This document shows positions 8,515-17,320 of a DNA stretch of 64,000 nt, piece after piece. A program made the translations under genes and the position numbers. The notes below the pieces were generated by a model, which did no database searches, was not told the DNA's origin, and worked only from the letters and a program-made list of their open reading frames with translations. The stretch lies in contig NZ_WPIN01000014.1 in the NCBI RefSeq assembly GCF_009754945.1, positions 124,001-188,000 on the forward strand, in the 5' to 3' direction. The first letter of the stretch is position 1; each line of letters opens with the position of its first letter. This stretch comes from Spirosoma arboris (lineage in GTDB: Bacteria; Bacteroidota; Bacteroidia; Cytophagales; Spirosomataceae).

Positions 8515-9180
8515 ATGCCCATCGACTGGGAACCCATCTGGCTAACCTTACGCTTAGCGGGTATCACCACCTTCATTTTACTCCTGATCGGCGTTCCCTT
8601 AGCGGGTTGGCTGGCGCTTAGTCGCTTTCGATTCAAACCAGTAGTCGAAGCCCTGATTAGTCTCCCGCTGGTATTGCCACCTTCGGTTGTTGGCTTTTAC
8701 CTGCTCGTAGCCTTCAGTCCGACCAGCGCATTCGGGGCCTGGCTGTTAAAAACGGTCGATCTTCAGCTTGTATTTTCGTTCGAAGGCTTAGTCGTGGCTT
8801 CGTTGTTGTATAGTTTGCCGTTTATGGTGCATCCGGTTCAAGCTGGTATAGAAAATCTCCCTATTTCCTGGCGGGAAGCTTCCTACACATTAGGCCAATC
8901 GCGCAGTCGAACGATGTGGCGTGTCTTGTTACCCAACTGTAAACCTGCATTGCTCACCGGCATTGTTCTTACGTTTGCCCACACTATTGGCGAATTTGGC
9001 CTGGTGCTAATGATTGGCGGAAACTTACCTGGTCAGACCCGCGTCGCTTCCATCGCCATTTATGACGAAGTCGAATTGCTTCATTTCGAAACGGCCCATA
9101 CTTACGCAGCTTTGTTGCTGGGCCTTTCGTTTGCCATTTTGTTGTTGGTATATGGCATCAATAAACGCGTAACGGTATGA
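8515..9180 (+). CDS. modB: Molybdate ABC transporter, permease
   Basis: This 221-residue protein has five hydrophobic segments and the ABC permease coupling loop (SWREASYTLGQSRSRTMWRV, about residues 120-140), which docks on ModC. The sequence GEFGLVLMIGGNLPGQTR is highly characteristic of ModB. It forms the inner-membrane channel for molybdate. Its stop overlaps the modC start by 4 bases (ATGA), so ModB and ModC synthesis are coupled. Confidence 0.95.
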   Translation: MPIDWEPIWLTLRLAGITTFILLLIGVPLAGWLALSRFRFKPVVEALISLPLVLPPSVVGFYLLVAFSPTSAFGAWLLKTVDLQLVFSFEGLVVASLLYSLPFMVHPVQAGIENLPISWREASYTLGQSRSRTMWRVLLPNCKPALLTGIVLTFAHTIGEFGLVLMIGGNLPGQTRVASIAIYDEVELLHFETAHTYAALLLGLSFAILLLVYGINKRVTV

Positions 9181-9995
9181 TTCACATCGACGTTGTCATA
9201 CCACGCCTGTTTGCTGAAGGGGCCAGTGATCTTCATGTAAAACTTGAGATCGAATCGGGTAGCTTACTCGCATTGGTTGGACCTTCTGGCTCTGGAAAAA
9301 CGACGCTGCTGCGATTGCTGGCAGGGCTCGAAACACCTCAACAGGGGCGAATCGTGGTTGATAACGACGTATGGCTAGACAAGCAACAGGCGATAAACCG
9401 GCCTCCTCAGCAACGTTCGATTGGCTATGTGTTTCAGGATACGGCTCTGTTTCCGAATATGACCGTTCGGGAAAATATTCAATATGCGGCTCCATCTGGA
9501 CAGAGAGCTTTACTGGATGAATTGGTTGAGGCCACAGGTCTGGAACCCTTTATCGATCAAAAGCCCATACGCTTGTCAGGAGGGCAGCGGCAGCGGGTGG
9601 CGTTGGCCCGTGCATTGGTTCGTCGGCCTAAACTCTTACTATTGGATGAACCGTTTGCCGCACTGGATGCCGATGCCAGTCAGACGCTTCGGCAAGTGTT
9701 GCTGAAACTGCATCAGAACTGGGGGACAACAACGCTACTGGTGAGTCACCACGAGGTCGATGTACAGGCGCTCGCCGATCGGGTTATTCGCATGGTACAG
9801 GGCCGTATTCAAACGGACGACCTTATCGCAAACCGAATTACGGCCAGAGTTCAGCTGGAAGCGATCAAACGTATTGAGTACGATGAAGCCCGGCAGTATT
9901 GGATTATTGAAACCGATACGACTCTGATACAATCATCCAATCCGGCTTGGGAAAATCGACGCGTGGGCGATTTAATCCAGATTGGAGTCAGTTAA
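9177..9995 (+). CDS. modC: Molybdate ABC transporter, ATP-binding protein (short form)
   Basis: All ATPase motifs are present: Walker A GPSGSGKT (residues 35-42), Q-loop in YVFQD, signature LSGGQRQR near 131, Walker B LLLLDEPF and the switch histidine in LVSHH. At 272 residues it is shorter than the usual ModC of about 350, because the C-terminal molybdate-binding TOBE region is reduced to a stub of about 50 residues. It powers molybdate import with ModAB. A short ModC could lack the substrate-dependent shut-off of the full-length type, an inference. Confidence 0.93.
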   Translation: MIHIDVVIPRLFAEGASDLHVKLEIESGSLLALVGPSGSGKTTLLRLLAGLETPQQGRIVVDNDVWLDKQQAINRPPQQRSIGYVFQDTALFPNMTVRENIQYAAPSGQRALLDELVEATGLEPFIDQKPIRLSGGQRQRVALARALVRRPKLLLLDEPFAALDADASQTLRQVLLKLHQNWGTTTLLVSHHEVDVQALADRVIRMVQGRIQTDDLIANRITARVQLEAIKRIEYDEARQYWIIETDTTLIQSSNPAWENRRVGDLIQIGVS

Positions 9996-10021
9996 TTCAT
10001 GGGCAACTAGCATAGCCTGAA

Positions 10022-10549
10022 TCAAGACCCTTCGGCCATTTTAACCCGAATGTTGATCATTACCTCATCGGCGAGAATCAGACTTGGTTTGCCGAGGTCG
10101 AAATCCAATCGATTGACTTTCAGATTGCCTATAAATTCGTTTTTGGGAGATACCGAAAATGGCAATTTTACGTCTCGGTGGATGCCTTTCATGGTAAGCT
10201 CAAAAATGCCTTCGTAGGTATTCGGGCTGATTTTTCGAATGGTCTTCGACTGTAACGTAATCATCGGATTCTTTTCGGCATCGAAATAATCCGGTTTCTG
10301 TAAATGCTTGTCTCGTAGCGTCAAACCCGTTTTTATGGTATTGACTGGAACTGACGCCTGAATCAGAGCTTGTTCGGGATGTTCGGGGTTGAACTGAATA
10401 GCGGCCTCTGTACCCGTAAACGTGCCATTTACAGTTAATCCCGCATTTACAATTTGAAACCGAATTTCTGATTCTTCAATTTTTGTATTCGGAGGTACGG
10501 AACCGGCAAACAGGCAAAGCAGCAAATAAAGCCATAAGGATGGTTGCAT
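10022..10549 (-). CDS. YceI-like periplasmic lipid-binding protein
   Basis: This 175-residue protein has a signal peptide (about residues 3-18) and the YceI lipocalin-like beta-barrel: IRFQIVNAGLTVNGTFTG at the start, a DKHLQKPDYFDAEKNP segment in the middle (the family's RDxHLxxxxFFDxxxxP motif) and a GNLKVNRLDFDLGKPS strand near the end. Members bind polyisoprenoids or amphiphiles in the periplasm and often lie beside cytochromes, as here. Its ATG is 5 bases after the stop of the upstream di-haem gene, so the two form an operon. Confidence 0.9.
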   Translation of the reverse strand: MQPSLWLYLLLCLFAGSVPPNTKIEESEIRFQIVNAGLTVNGTFTGTEAAIQFNPEHPEQALIQASVPVNTIKTGLTLRDKHLQKPDYFDAEKNPMITLQSKTIRKISPNTYEGIFELTMKGIHRDVKLPFSVSPKNEFIGNLKVNRLDFDLGKPSLILADEVMINIRVKMAEGS

Positions 10550-10554
10550 ACGTG

Positions 10555-12111
10555 TTAAAGCGTTTTGAGAAAGGCCAATAGCGCATTTCGATCAGTTGGC
10601 GATAATTCCAGGCCAAACTCATGCCCACGAACAGCCCTTGTTTTTACATCTGCCCCTTTAAATCCGGTCGGAATATAGTCGTCTCGAAGTCGTTTTGGGT
10701 CAAGCATGTCATCTAGTTTGGCCAACGAACCATCGTGCAGAAAAGGCCCTCGGTACCAGACACCTTTCAACGACGGAATTTTATAATACCCAGTACCCCG
10801 CCGTGTTTTCAGCGTATAGCCCGGATCAGTGCCGATAGAAATGTCGAAAATATCATATTTTTTCAGATGGTCTTCAGGCACGGTAAAACCATCTGCGGGT
10901 GTTAACATATTGTTGGTGTAAAGCGGTGGTGTATGACAACTGACGCAACCTTGCTCAATGAAAACCGTTTCACCACGTTTCGAAATCTCAGTTGGTTTGT
11001 TGGGATTGACGGGTGGTTTCAGCGAATAAACGTACTTGGCAAGCGCATACAATTGGGCTTCACTGTGTCGATCAAACGTGCCGGTAAAACGACTTTTACC
11101 GGCTTCGGGCCTTGTTTTGTGCTGATCTCCGGCAGGAATATAGCCGTCGTAATCACCTAAAAAATCCAATGCCTGATTGATGGCAATATAACGCATCATA
11201 TCGCCGATGTTCCGGTGGCGAGACAGACCACCGTGATCCAGATACGTACGATCCTGAACCCCGATCAGGTCAGGTACCGAAGGAGGAAACAAAATACTGG
11301 TGCCCTGACGGCCAAATGTACCAGGAGGAACCGCTTCGAAAGCCTTAGTAATTGCCGCTTTTGAGCTATGACTAAGCTGACTATTCGGGTCGTCTTTCAC
11401 AAAGGGAGCATCAAATAAAATGCCTGATAAAAATTGGGCACCTGCTTCAGGAAAGTCAGGTTTTCGAATCAGCCAGGCGGTGGCTAAATCGCCGGGGAAA
11501 TTGCCCTGGGCGCCTTTAAGTACCATTCCGTTCGACTCGACACGGGTGTGGCACATACTACAGGCAAGATTTCCCGTTAACACTTTCCCTTTTTCCGGAA
11601 TAACGTATCGGGCATAGGGCATAATGCCATCTTTGGTCAACGGCATTTTGGTGTACGCATAAAAAGCTGGATCACGAATATCCTCATCCGATATAATGGC
11701 ACCGTCAAGATCAATTGGCGCATCGAAAAGCAACTCACCCGCCTTAATCCAGTCTGCTTCGGTTTTGAGTTTTGCTGGGTCGAAAACTACCTGTGGCTCC
11801 TGTTTCTTTAGCCATTCCCAATACCCTTTGGGTTCACGACCGGGCGCATAGACTGGGTAATTTTTATAAATAACCCGTTCGGGCAACTGATAATAATAAC
11901 TGGTCGGTACATGCTTTGGCGAAGCTTTTGAGGTGGCCAGAGGCAGTTCAACGGTAGCCATCGCCGTACTGTCCCAGGTGCGTGGAATATCAGGCGTAAA
12001 GGGAACCAATACATTCGCCTGATCTCCATTTGTTTGTGTAGTATAACTAAAGATGCCCAGAAGTAAACAGTTCAAAAAGAGGATGGATAGAGCCGATAGA
12101 AGCTGTTTCAT
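10555..12111 (-). CDS. Secreted di-haem cytochrome c peroxidase-like protein
   Basis: I start at the ATG at 12111 rather than 12183, because the signal peptide (KQLLSALSILFLNCLLLG) then sits at the N terminus; the product has 518 residues. Two c-type haem sites are seen, CSMCH near residue 184 and CVSCH near 388, plus the KIPSLKGVWYRGPFLHDGS segment typical of the C-terminal domain of di-haem peroxidases. It is longer than the 330-residue enzymes because of an N-terminal region of about 150 residues. The substrate is unknown. It is the first gene of an operon with a YceI protein and is unrelated in sequence detail to the peroxidase at 6650. Confidence 0.82.
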   Translation of the reverse strand: MKQLLSALSILFLNCLLLGIFSYTTQTNGDQANVLVPFTPDIPRTWDSTAMATVELPLATSKASPKHVPTSYYYQLPERVIYKNYPVYAPGREPKGYWEWLKKQEPQVVFDPAKLKTEADWIKAGELLFDAPIDLDGAIISDEDIRDPAFYAYTKMPLTKDGIMPYARYVIPEKGKVLTGNLACSMCHTRVESNGMVLKGAQGNFPGDLATAWLIRKPDFPEAGAQFLSGILFDAPFVKDDPNSQLSHSSKAAITKAFEAVPPGTFGRQGTSILFPPSVPDLIGVQDRTYLDHGGLSRHRNIGDMMRYIAINQALDFLGDYDGYIPAGDQHKTRPEAGKSRFTGTFDRHSEAQLYALAKYVYSLKPPVNPNKPTEISKRGETVFIEQGCVSCHTPPLYTNNMLTPADGFTVPEDHLKKYDIFDISIGTDPGYTLKTRRGTGYYKIPSLKGVWYRGPFLHDGSLAKLDDMLDPKRLRDDYIPTGFKGADVKTRAVRGHEFGLELSPTDRNALLAFLKTL

Positions 12112-12388
12112 GCACAGGAATGGTTTTTTAGCAAAATATAATAATGGAAAGCTAGTTGAACAACTCTTTGAGTATGCGGTCAATGTTGTCAGTGATAAGG
12201 ATTAATTCGAATCGTCCCAAGAAATAAAGAAGTAGGCTGATTCGCAATTTGCCAGGAGAAGCGTAAATGGATATTTTTTATATGAGAAATAGTATTATTG
12301 TTCTGTAAATCAAGTAGTTGTCTGTGATTTATTTTGAACTTAGCAATGCTGCCAGACGTTTATTTACTAGACGCTCAATGCCTGATTC

Positions 12389-13441
12389 ATGCCCGATTTC
12401 AATCCGTCAATTATCTTATATACTGCCGACGCGCTCAACGAACGGGGGGAGGCCATATTGGCGCATTTTCCGAATGTCGAGACGCTCGAGCTGAAGCAGC
12501 ACAACCGCTTACCCGAGTTGGGTATGAATCATTTCAAGATCAAGTCCGACGTGTTGGTGCTGGGTAAATTGAAGACGCAGGATATAAAATGGAGCGGTCG
12601 TAGTGCAGATTACATTGCGCCAAGTCTGGCAAATGGCTGTTTCGGTGGGTGTGCCTATTGCTACGTTGACCGGCACAAAAACGCTAATCCGATTACACTA
12701 TTTACCAACATCGACGAGAATCTGGCGAGTGTTGACCAACATGTTCATTCACTGGCTTGGCCTAAGCCTATCAATCAGACAGACCCGACGTTCTGGACCT
12801 ATGACATCGGTTGCAACTCGGATATTTCGATTGATTACGACCTGACTGATGGCATTCAGGAGGTATTCTCTTTTTACCGCGATCATCCACGTGCCAAAGC
12901 TACGTTCGCGACTAAATTCGTAAACCCAGCGCTCCTCAACTTCGATCCAAAACGGAAAATACGCATCCGCTTCAGTCTGATGCCCAGCCACGTCAGCAAA
13001 CTTGTGGACGTGCGAACGGATAGCATCGAAAAGCGGATTGCCGCGATTAATGACTTCTACGACGCAGGTTACGAAGTGCACGTCAATTTCTCGCCAGTTA
13101 TCGTCTACAGCGGTCCCGATGGGGATCGCAAAGCGTGGCGCAACGACTACCGCGAGCTATTTCGTCAGCTCAATGCAACGCTACGTCCCCAAGTCCGAGA
13201 GCAGCTCAAATGTGAAGTTATTTTTCTGACTCACAACCAATGGCAGCATCAGGCCAATTTAGCCATCAACCCAAAAGCCGAAGAACTGCTGTGGGTACCT
13301 GAATTACAGGAGAGTAAAGTCAGCCAGTTTGGTGGCTGGAATATCCGTTATAACCACCAGTTGAAGCGGAAAATGATTGAAATTTTCGAGCAATTAGTTC
13401 GGGAAGAGATTCCGTGGTGTGAGATTCGGTATATTTTCTGA
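12389..13441 (+). CDS. Spore-photoproduct-lyase-like radical SAM protein
   Basis: This 350-residue protein carries the radical SAM cysteine motif CFGGCAYC (C84, C88, C91) inside PSLANGCFGGCAYCYVDRH, which is the signature of the SPL family and not of other radical SAM groups. SPL in Bacillus repairs the thymine photoproduct of spore DNA using S-adenosylmethionine and a 4Fe-4S cluster. This organism group does not sporulate, so repair of ordinary UV damage or another radical reaction is more likely. The gene stands alone on the plus strand and converges on a DoxX gene across a very long hairpin. Confidence 0.82.
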   Translation: MPDFNPSIILYTADALNERGEAILAHFPNVETLELKQHNRLPELGMNHFKIKSDVLVLGKLKTQDIKWSGRSADYIAPSLANGCFGGCAYCYVDRHKNANPITLFTNIDENLASVDQHVHSLAWPKPINQTDPTFWTYDIGCNSDISIDYDLTDGIQEVFSFYRDHPRAKATFATKFVNPALLNFDPKRKIRIRFSLMPSHVSKLVDVRTDSIEKRIAAINDFYDAGYEVHVNFSPVIVYSGPDGDRKAWRNDYRELFRQLNATLRPQVREQLKCEVIFLTHNQWQHQANLAINPKAEELLWVPELQESKVSQFGGWNIRYNHQLKRKMIEIFEQLVREEIPWCEIRYIF

Positions 13442-13553
13442 CCGGGATTTAGCTGATTTAGGGATTCAAGCTGATTTTGCTTTTTAAATAGATTCGCATC
13501 TTTGACGCGCAAAACAAAATCAGCTTGAATCCCTAAATCAGCTAAATCCCGGT
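13441..13553. repeat. 39-bp perfect inverted repeat between convergent genes
   Basis: The left arm 13441-13479 (starting ACCGGGATTTAGCTGATTT) is exactly complementary to the right arm 13515-13553, with a 35-base loop. The stop codon of the radical SAM gene touches the left arm, and the DoxX gene ends 5 bases beyond the right arm. It probably works as a bidirectional terminator or mRNA end stabiliser, though the stem is far longer than a usual Rho-independent terminator and lacks a clear T-tract. Confidence 0.85.
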
Positions 13554-13558
13554 TCAGA

Positions 13559-13993
13559 TTAGTGACTATGCTGCTTTACATACTCGTCCATCGAGAACTT
13601 GCCGGAGCCGATGACGAGGAACCAGAGCAACAATAACAAGACGATAACCGACAGCCAAAGCTCAGAATTCAAGGGCGAAAAACCCTGACTAATGTTGACG
13701 AAAAAGAGCGCACCTACCAGAATAGGAAGTTGTAGAATAACCATCAAACGGGTCAGGCAGCCGAGCGCGATCAGAAAGCCCCCCATCAAGTGGGCAAAGG
13801 CCACATAATGCACCAGCATTACGGGCCAGAGACTAAAGTGCAAACCACCGACTAATCGAGTCAAATAAGCCGTATCACTAATGAAACTGACGCCTTTCAG
13901 CACCAGTATAATGCCCAGCACAATTCGCAGGGCGTCGGTCCAGGCAGGGTGATGGGTATCGCCCCAGTTTTCAATTCGATTTAAAACGTTCAT
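13559..13993 (-). CDS. DoxX-family inner-membrane protein
   Basis: The 144-residue product has four hydrophobic helices and the DoxX-family pattern: an N-terminal amphipathic region, then LRIVLGIILVLKGVSFI, and an LMGGFLIALGCLTRLM pair in the middle. DoxX proteins are small membrane subunits linked to quinol oxidation or thiosulphate metabolism in some organisms, but most are uncharacterised. It is a single gene converging on the radical SAM gene. Membership is convincing; the role is unknown. Confidence 0.85.
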   Translation of the reverse strand: MNVLNRIENWGDTHHPAWTDALRIVLGIILVLKGVSFISDTAYLTRLVGGLHFSLWPVMLVHYVAFAHLMGGFLIALGCLTRLMVILQLPILVGALFFVNISQGFSPLNSELWLSVIVLLLLLWFLVIGSGKFSMDEYVKQHSH

Positions 13994-14324
13994 ACCTGTA
14001 AGTGGTTTAGTGAAAACTAATCGAATATACAGGTAGGGTAACTAAAAAACAAGCTGATTGTTAGGGAGTTATTTTGAAAATTGGTTAGCTAGTCAAAGAA
14101 AAAATAATCGACCGTCTTCTGTCCGAACTAGCGGTAATTAGTAAGCTTGATTTTGCTGGAACTCCCTAACATGCAGTCGCCATAATCTGCTCATTATACC
14201 CGATTATATAAGTAATCTACCGTTTCCTAAATAGTCTGGATGATTGGACAAGTAGATGGGTGAACTGACTAAATTACTCTCATCTTGTCAAGTTAAAATC
14301 ACTCTTCACATCAATCCAGTTCCT
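13994..14324. other. Intergenic region at the left edge of the conflict island, with a spaced 12-bp inverted repeat
   Basis: No gene is seen in these 331 bases. The motif TGTTAGGGAGTT at 14059-14070 is the exact reverse complement of AACTCCCTAACA at 14160-14171. The 113-bp segment they enclose is AT-rich, carries no open frame, and could be a small remnant element or a regulatory fold. It lies just before the first conflict gene. I could not find the same arms at the right edge of the island. Confidence 0.5.
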
Positions 14325-15704
14325 ATGAATCCCACCGTTGATCCTGCCAGCAATGCATTGGCTCCTTTGAGACCCATTTGTTTTATGATTATGCCCTATG
14401 GCAAAAAGCCTACTCAGTCTGAAAGTGGAGTTGCCATTATTGATTACGATGCACTGTGGGACAAAGCCCTTTTTCCGCTCATTGATCAGGACCTTAATTA
14501 TTATCCAGTACGGGCAGATCAGGATTTGGGGGCTATGATTATCAAAGAGATGATTGAACGACTCGCTCTGGCCGATTTAGTTATTGCTGATGTCTCGACG
14601 CCTAACGCTAATGTATATTATGAAATTGGTGTTCGGCATGCTGCCAGGGAAACAGGCTGCGTGATGATTTCGGCGGATTGGTCGAAGCAATTGTTCGATA
14701 TTAGTCAGATGCGTCAGGTTCGTTATCCTTTGCCCGAAGGAACTATAACCGACGAAACCGCAGCGGCTGTACGAGAAAAGTTAAAAGGGATATTGCCGCT
14801 TGTAACAGGAATCTCGCCAGTTTTTGATTCGCTTCCCGGTTTTCCGTCCAAAATGGATATAAGCAGGACGACTTCATTTCGGGGTCAGGTTGAAGAATTA
14901 TCTAGATTCTCGACTGAAGTACGAAAAATCCGACTCCTTCAGGATACTAAAGAACGGTCAGCTCAATCGAAACAATTAATTGAAAAGTATAAAAAAGCAG
15001 CATACACATTACCTGGAGTCGCCCTGGAAATCATCTACCTGCTTCGCGATAATGCCGATTGGGCAGAAACGCTGGTTTTTCTTGAAAGTTTGCCTGATAC
15101 ATTTCAATCCCTGCCGGTTGTAAAAGAACAGACTTGTTTAGTGAAATCTAAGAATGGCAGCCATATCGAAGCTATTGCTGCCCTAAAAGAGTTAATCGCC
15201 ACTTCTGGAGACAGCTCGGAGCGACGCGGGCTAATTGGAGGGCGATATAAAAAACTGTTTAATAGTACGAAAGACAATCCCTCACAAAAGAGCAACTATC
15301 TGGATCAGGCAATTGCGGAGTATACCAAGGGAATGATGCTTGACTTAAATGATTATTTTCCATCCTGTAACCTCCCTCGACTACTACGGACTCGTAACGA
15401 ATTTGATGATGGAAAGCAGGCTCAGGTCGCGGCTATTATTGCCCTGGCAGCCTGCGAACGGAAACGGGCAATTGACCCTTCTGATGAGTGGCTATTACCT
15501 ACCTTGCTTGGTCTGGCCTTTGATGCTGGGGATATCAATACGGCACAAAACCTTTATAAAGAAATGAGAGATACCGGAGTCCAGCCGTTTAAGCTGGAGA
15601 CAACTGTTCCTGACCTTGAAACGGCGATCAGCCTTATTAAAGATGAAACAATCAGTTCTCAATTGACTACGATTCTTTTACGTATAAAAGCGTTAGTTCA
15701 ATGA
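14325..15704 (+). CDS. TIR-like (nucleotide-processing) domain with TRAFs-binding/DUF4071-type C-terminal region
   Basis: I prefer the ATG at 14325 (459 residues) to the one at 14256, as conserved sequence begins at about residue 14. Residues 14-150 form a TIR/deoxyribosyltransferase-like Rossmann domain: PICFMIMPYGKKP, RADQDLGAMIIKEMIERL, ADLVIADVSTPNANVYYEIG and RHAARETGCVMI. This is the pattern of bacterial DUF4071-linked proteins. The remaining 300 residues are helical with a SSERRGLIGGRYKKLF segment, as in the MAP3K TRAFs-binding family. The likely role is as an NAD- or nucleotide-handling effector or sensor with a TPR-like scaffold. It overlaps the patatin-pYEATS gene by 4 bases (ATGA), so the two are co-made. 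Confidence 0.7.
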   Translation: MNPTVDPASNALAPLRPICFMIMPYGKKPTQSESGVAIIDYDALWDKALFPLIDQDLNYYPVRADQDLGAMIIKEMIERLALADLVIADVSTPNANVYYEIGVRHAARETGCVMISADWSKQLFDISQMRQVRYPLPEGTITDETAAAVREKLKGILPLVTGISPVFDSLPGFPSKMDISRTTSFRGQVEELSRFSTEVRKIRLLQDTKERSAQSKQLIEKYKKAAYTLPGVALEIIYLLRDNADWAETLVFLESLPDTFQSLPVVKEQTCLVKSKNGSHIEAIAALKELIATSGDSSERRGLIGGRYKKLFNSTKDNPSQKSNYLDQAIAEYTKGMMLDLNDYFPSCNLPRLLRTRNEFDDGKQAQVAAIIALAACERKRAIDPSDEWLLPTLLGLAFDAGDINTAQNLYKEMRDTGVQPFKLETTVPDLETAISLIKDETISSQLTTILLRIKALVQ

Positions 15705-17263
15705 CTATTAAGGAAAAACTTACGAAAACAGGGCCTAAGCGATTATTGGCCCTTGATGGAGGAGGAGTACGGAGCGCCATTTCGCTGGAGATACTAGCCG
15801 AACTTGAACGGACGATCCGGCAAACGGAAGGCGCACCAGAAACATTTGTTCTGGCCGATTACTATGATTATATCGCCGGAACTGGCTCTGGCGCCTTTAT
15901 TGCGGCCTGTCTGTCGCTGGGTATGCATGTCGCTGACATTTGTACTCAGTTTACTCCGATTGCCATAGAAGCATTTGCCCCGACGGATTCGGTGTACCCA
16001 GTCCGAAGTCGACAACGGGAAGAAAAACTGGACAAGATGCTTCAGGAATTGTTTGGTTTGGATACACTCCTGGGAAGTGATAAACTCAAAACCTTGTTGT
16101 TGCTAGTGCTTAAAGCGGCCGATTCTGACTCTCCCTGGACACTTACCAACAATCCCAACGCCTTTTACAATCAGGCCAACCAGCCTAAAAACAACCTGAC
16201 TATTCCGCTCTGGCAGCTTGTAAAAGCCAGTTTAACCACCCCTATATTTATTTGTCCGGAACAAATTCAACTGCCAACGGCTACACTCTCTATGGTGGAT
16301 GGAAGTGTCAGTATGTACAATAATCCTGCATTCCTCTTATTTCTGAATGTAACGTCTCCGATATATAAAATTAATTGGCCGGTTGGCGAAGATAAATTAC
16401 AGCTTACATCCGTCGGAACGGGTCGAAATCCAGGCGTCAACGTCAATATAGGCCCAAAGGAGGTGAATCCACTTTTTCAAATGGGGGCAATTTCGTCAGG
16501 ATTACTACAGTCGGCTTCTTTTGAGCAGGATTATCTATGTCGCTTTTTCGGCCGATGCGTGGCTGGCGATGTGTTAACGCAGGAAATAGGCGATATGATT
16601 GGGCAGAAATCTGGATTGCCAGGTAAATTTTTTACGTATCTCCGGTATGATATCGAACTTTCAAATCCAAATCTGTTCACAATAGGCTTGGCTTCCATAC
16701 CGGCAGAATCCGTTCTGGCAGTTGATGCAGTTGACGCCCTGCCGGCATTACAGCTTATTGGTAAAACGGTTGCCCAAAATAAGGTTATGGCCGCTCACTT
16801 TACGACGCGACAGACGACTAATCTTGGGAGTAAAGAAGTGCCTAGCAGACTGGAAATGCGCGGGCCTGTTGCCGAGAAACGAGGTGTAGATTTTAGCTTT
16901 CTAGGTGAACCAGCTAAAGAGACTCCGCAACAGAAGGATACACTAGACGAAGAGAAAATTCAACTAGCGCAGGGTTATGAATATCAGGGCAATAGTTCTT
17001 ACGACTCCTGGAAATGGTGGATATGGGTCAAAGGCACGGAGAAAACATTGGATACTGTAGCCTATGTTACCTATTATTTGCATTCTTCTTTTCCGAATCC
17101 GGTTCGGAAGGTAACGGATCGAAAATCAAAATTCAGATTAGACGCAGTAGGGTGGGGTGTTTTTTTAATTCGAGCGACCATAACGTTTAAAAACGGCAAA
17201 GAAAAACAAGTAACCCATTATTTGGAACTAGGTTATCCAGACGGCACATTCACGACTAAATAA
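15701..17263 (+). CDS. Patatin-like domain with altered nucleophile motif fused to a pYEATS domain
   Basis: Residues about 13-350 form a patatin-like phospholipase fold: oxyanion motif LALDGGGVRS, the nucleophile turn DYIAGTGSGAF and the aspartate region MVDGSVSMYNNPAFLLF. Patatins need GxSxG, but residues 60-64 read GTGSG, so glycine occupies the serine position (62) and serine is shifted to 63. The intact paralogue at 26198 reads GTSTG. After a linker, residues about 424-515 match a prokaryotic YEATS (pYEATS) domain: WKWWIWVKG, YYLHSSFPNPVRKVTDR, and GWGVFLIRATITF. pYEATS domains are known from conflict loci and are thought to bind modified ligands. I infer an inactive or altered lipase with a sensor domain. 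Confidence 0.78.
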   Translation: MTIKEKLTKTGPKRLLALDGGGVRSAISLEILAELERTIRQTEGAPETFVLADYYDYIAGTGSGAFIAACLSLGMHVADICTQFTPIAIEAFAPTDSVYPVRSRQREEKLDKMLQELFGLDTLLGSDKLKTLLLLVLKAADSDSPWTLTNNPNAFYNQANQPKNNLTIPLWQLVKASLTTPIFICPEQIQLPTATLSMVDGSVSMYNNPAFLLFLNVTSPIYKINWPVGEDKLQLTSVGTGRNPGVNVNIGPKEVNPLFQMGAISSGLLQSASFEQDYLCRFFGRCVAGDVLTQEIGDMIGQKSGLPGKFFTYLRYDIELSNPNLFTIGLASIPAESVLAVDAVDALPALQLIGKTVAQNKVMAAHFTTRQTTNLGSKEVPSRLEMRGPVAEKRGVDFSFLGEPAKETPQQKDTLDEEKIQLAQGYEYQGNSSYDSWKWWIWVKGTEKTLDTVAYVTYYLHSSFPNPVRKVTDRKSKFRLDAVGWGVFLIRATITFKNGKEKQVTHYLELGYPDGTFTTK

Positions 17264-17320
17264 ATCATTTGCGGCTGTCAATCAACTCATTTTACAACAC
17301 ACCTATATACCCTTCATTCA

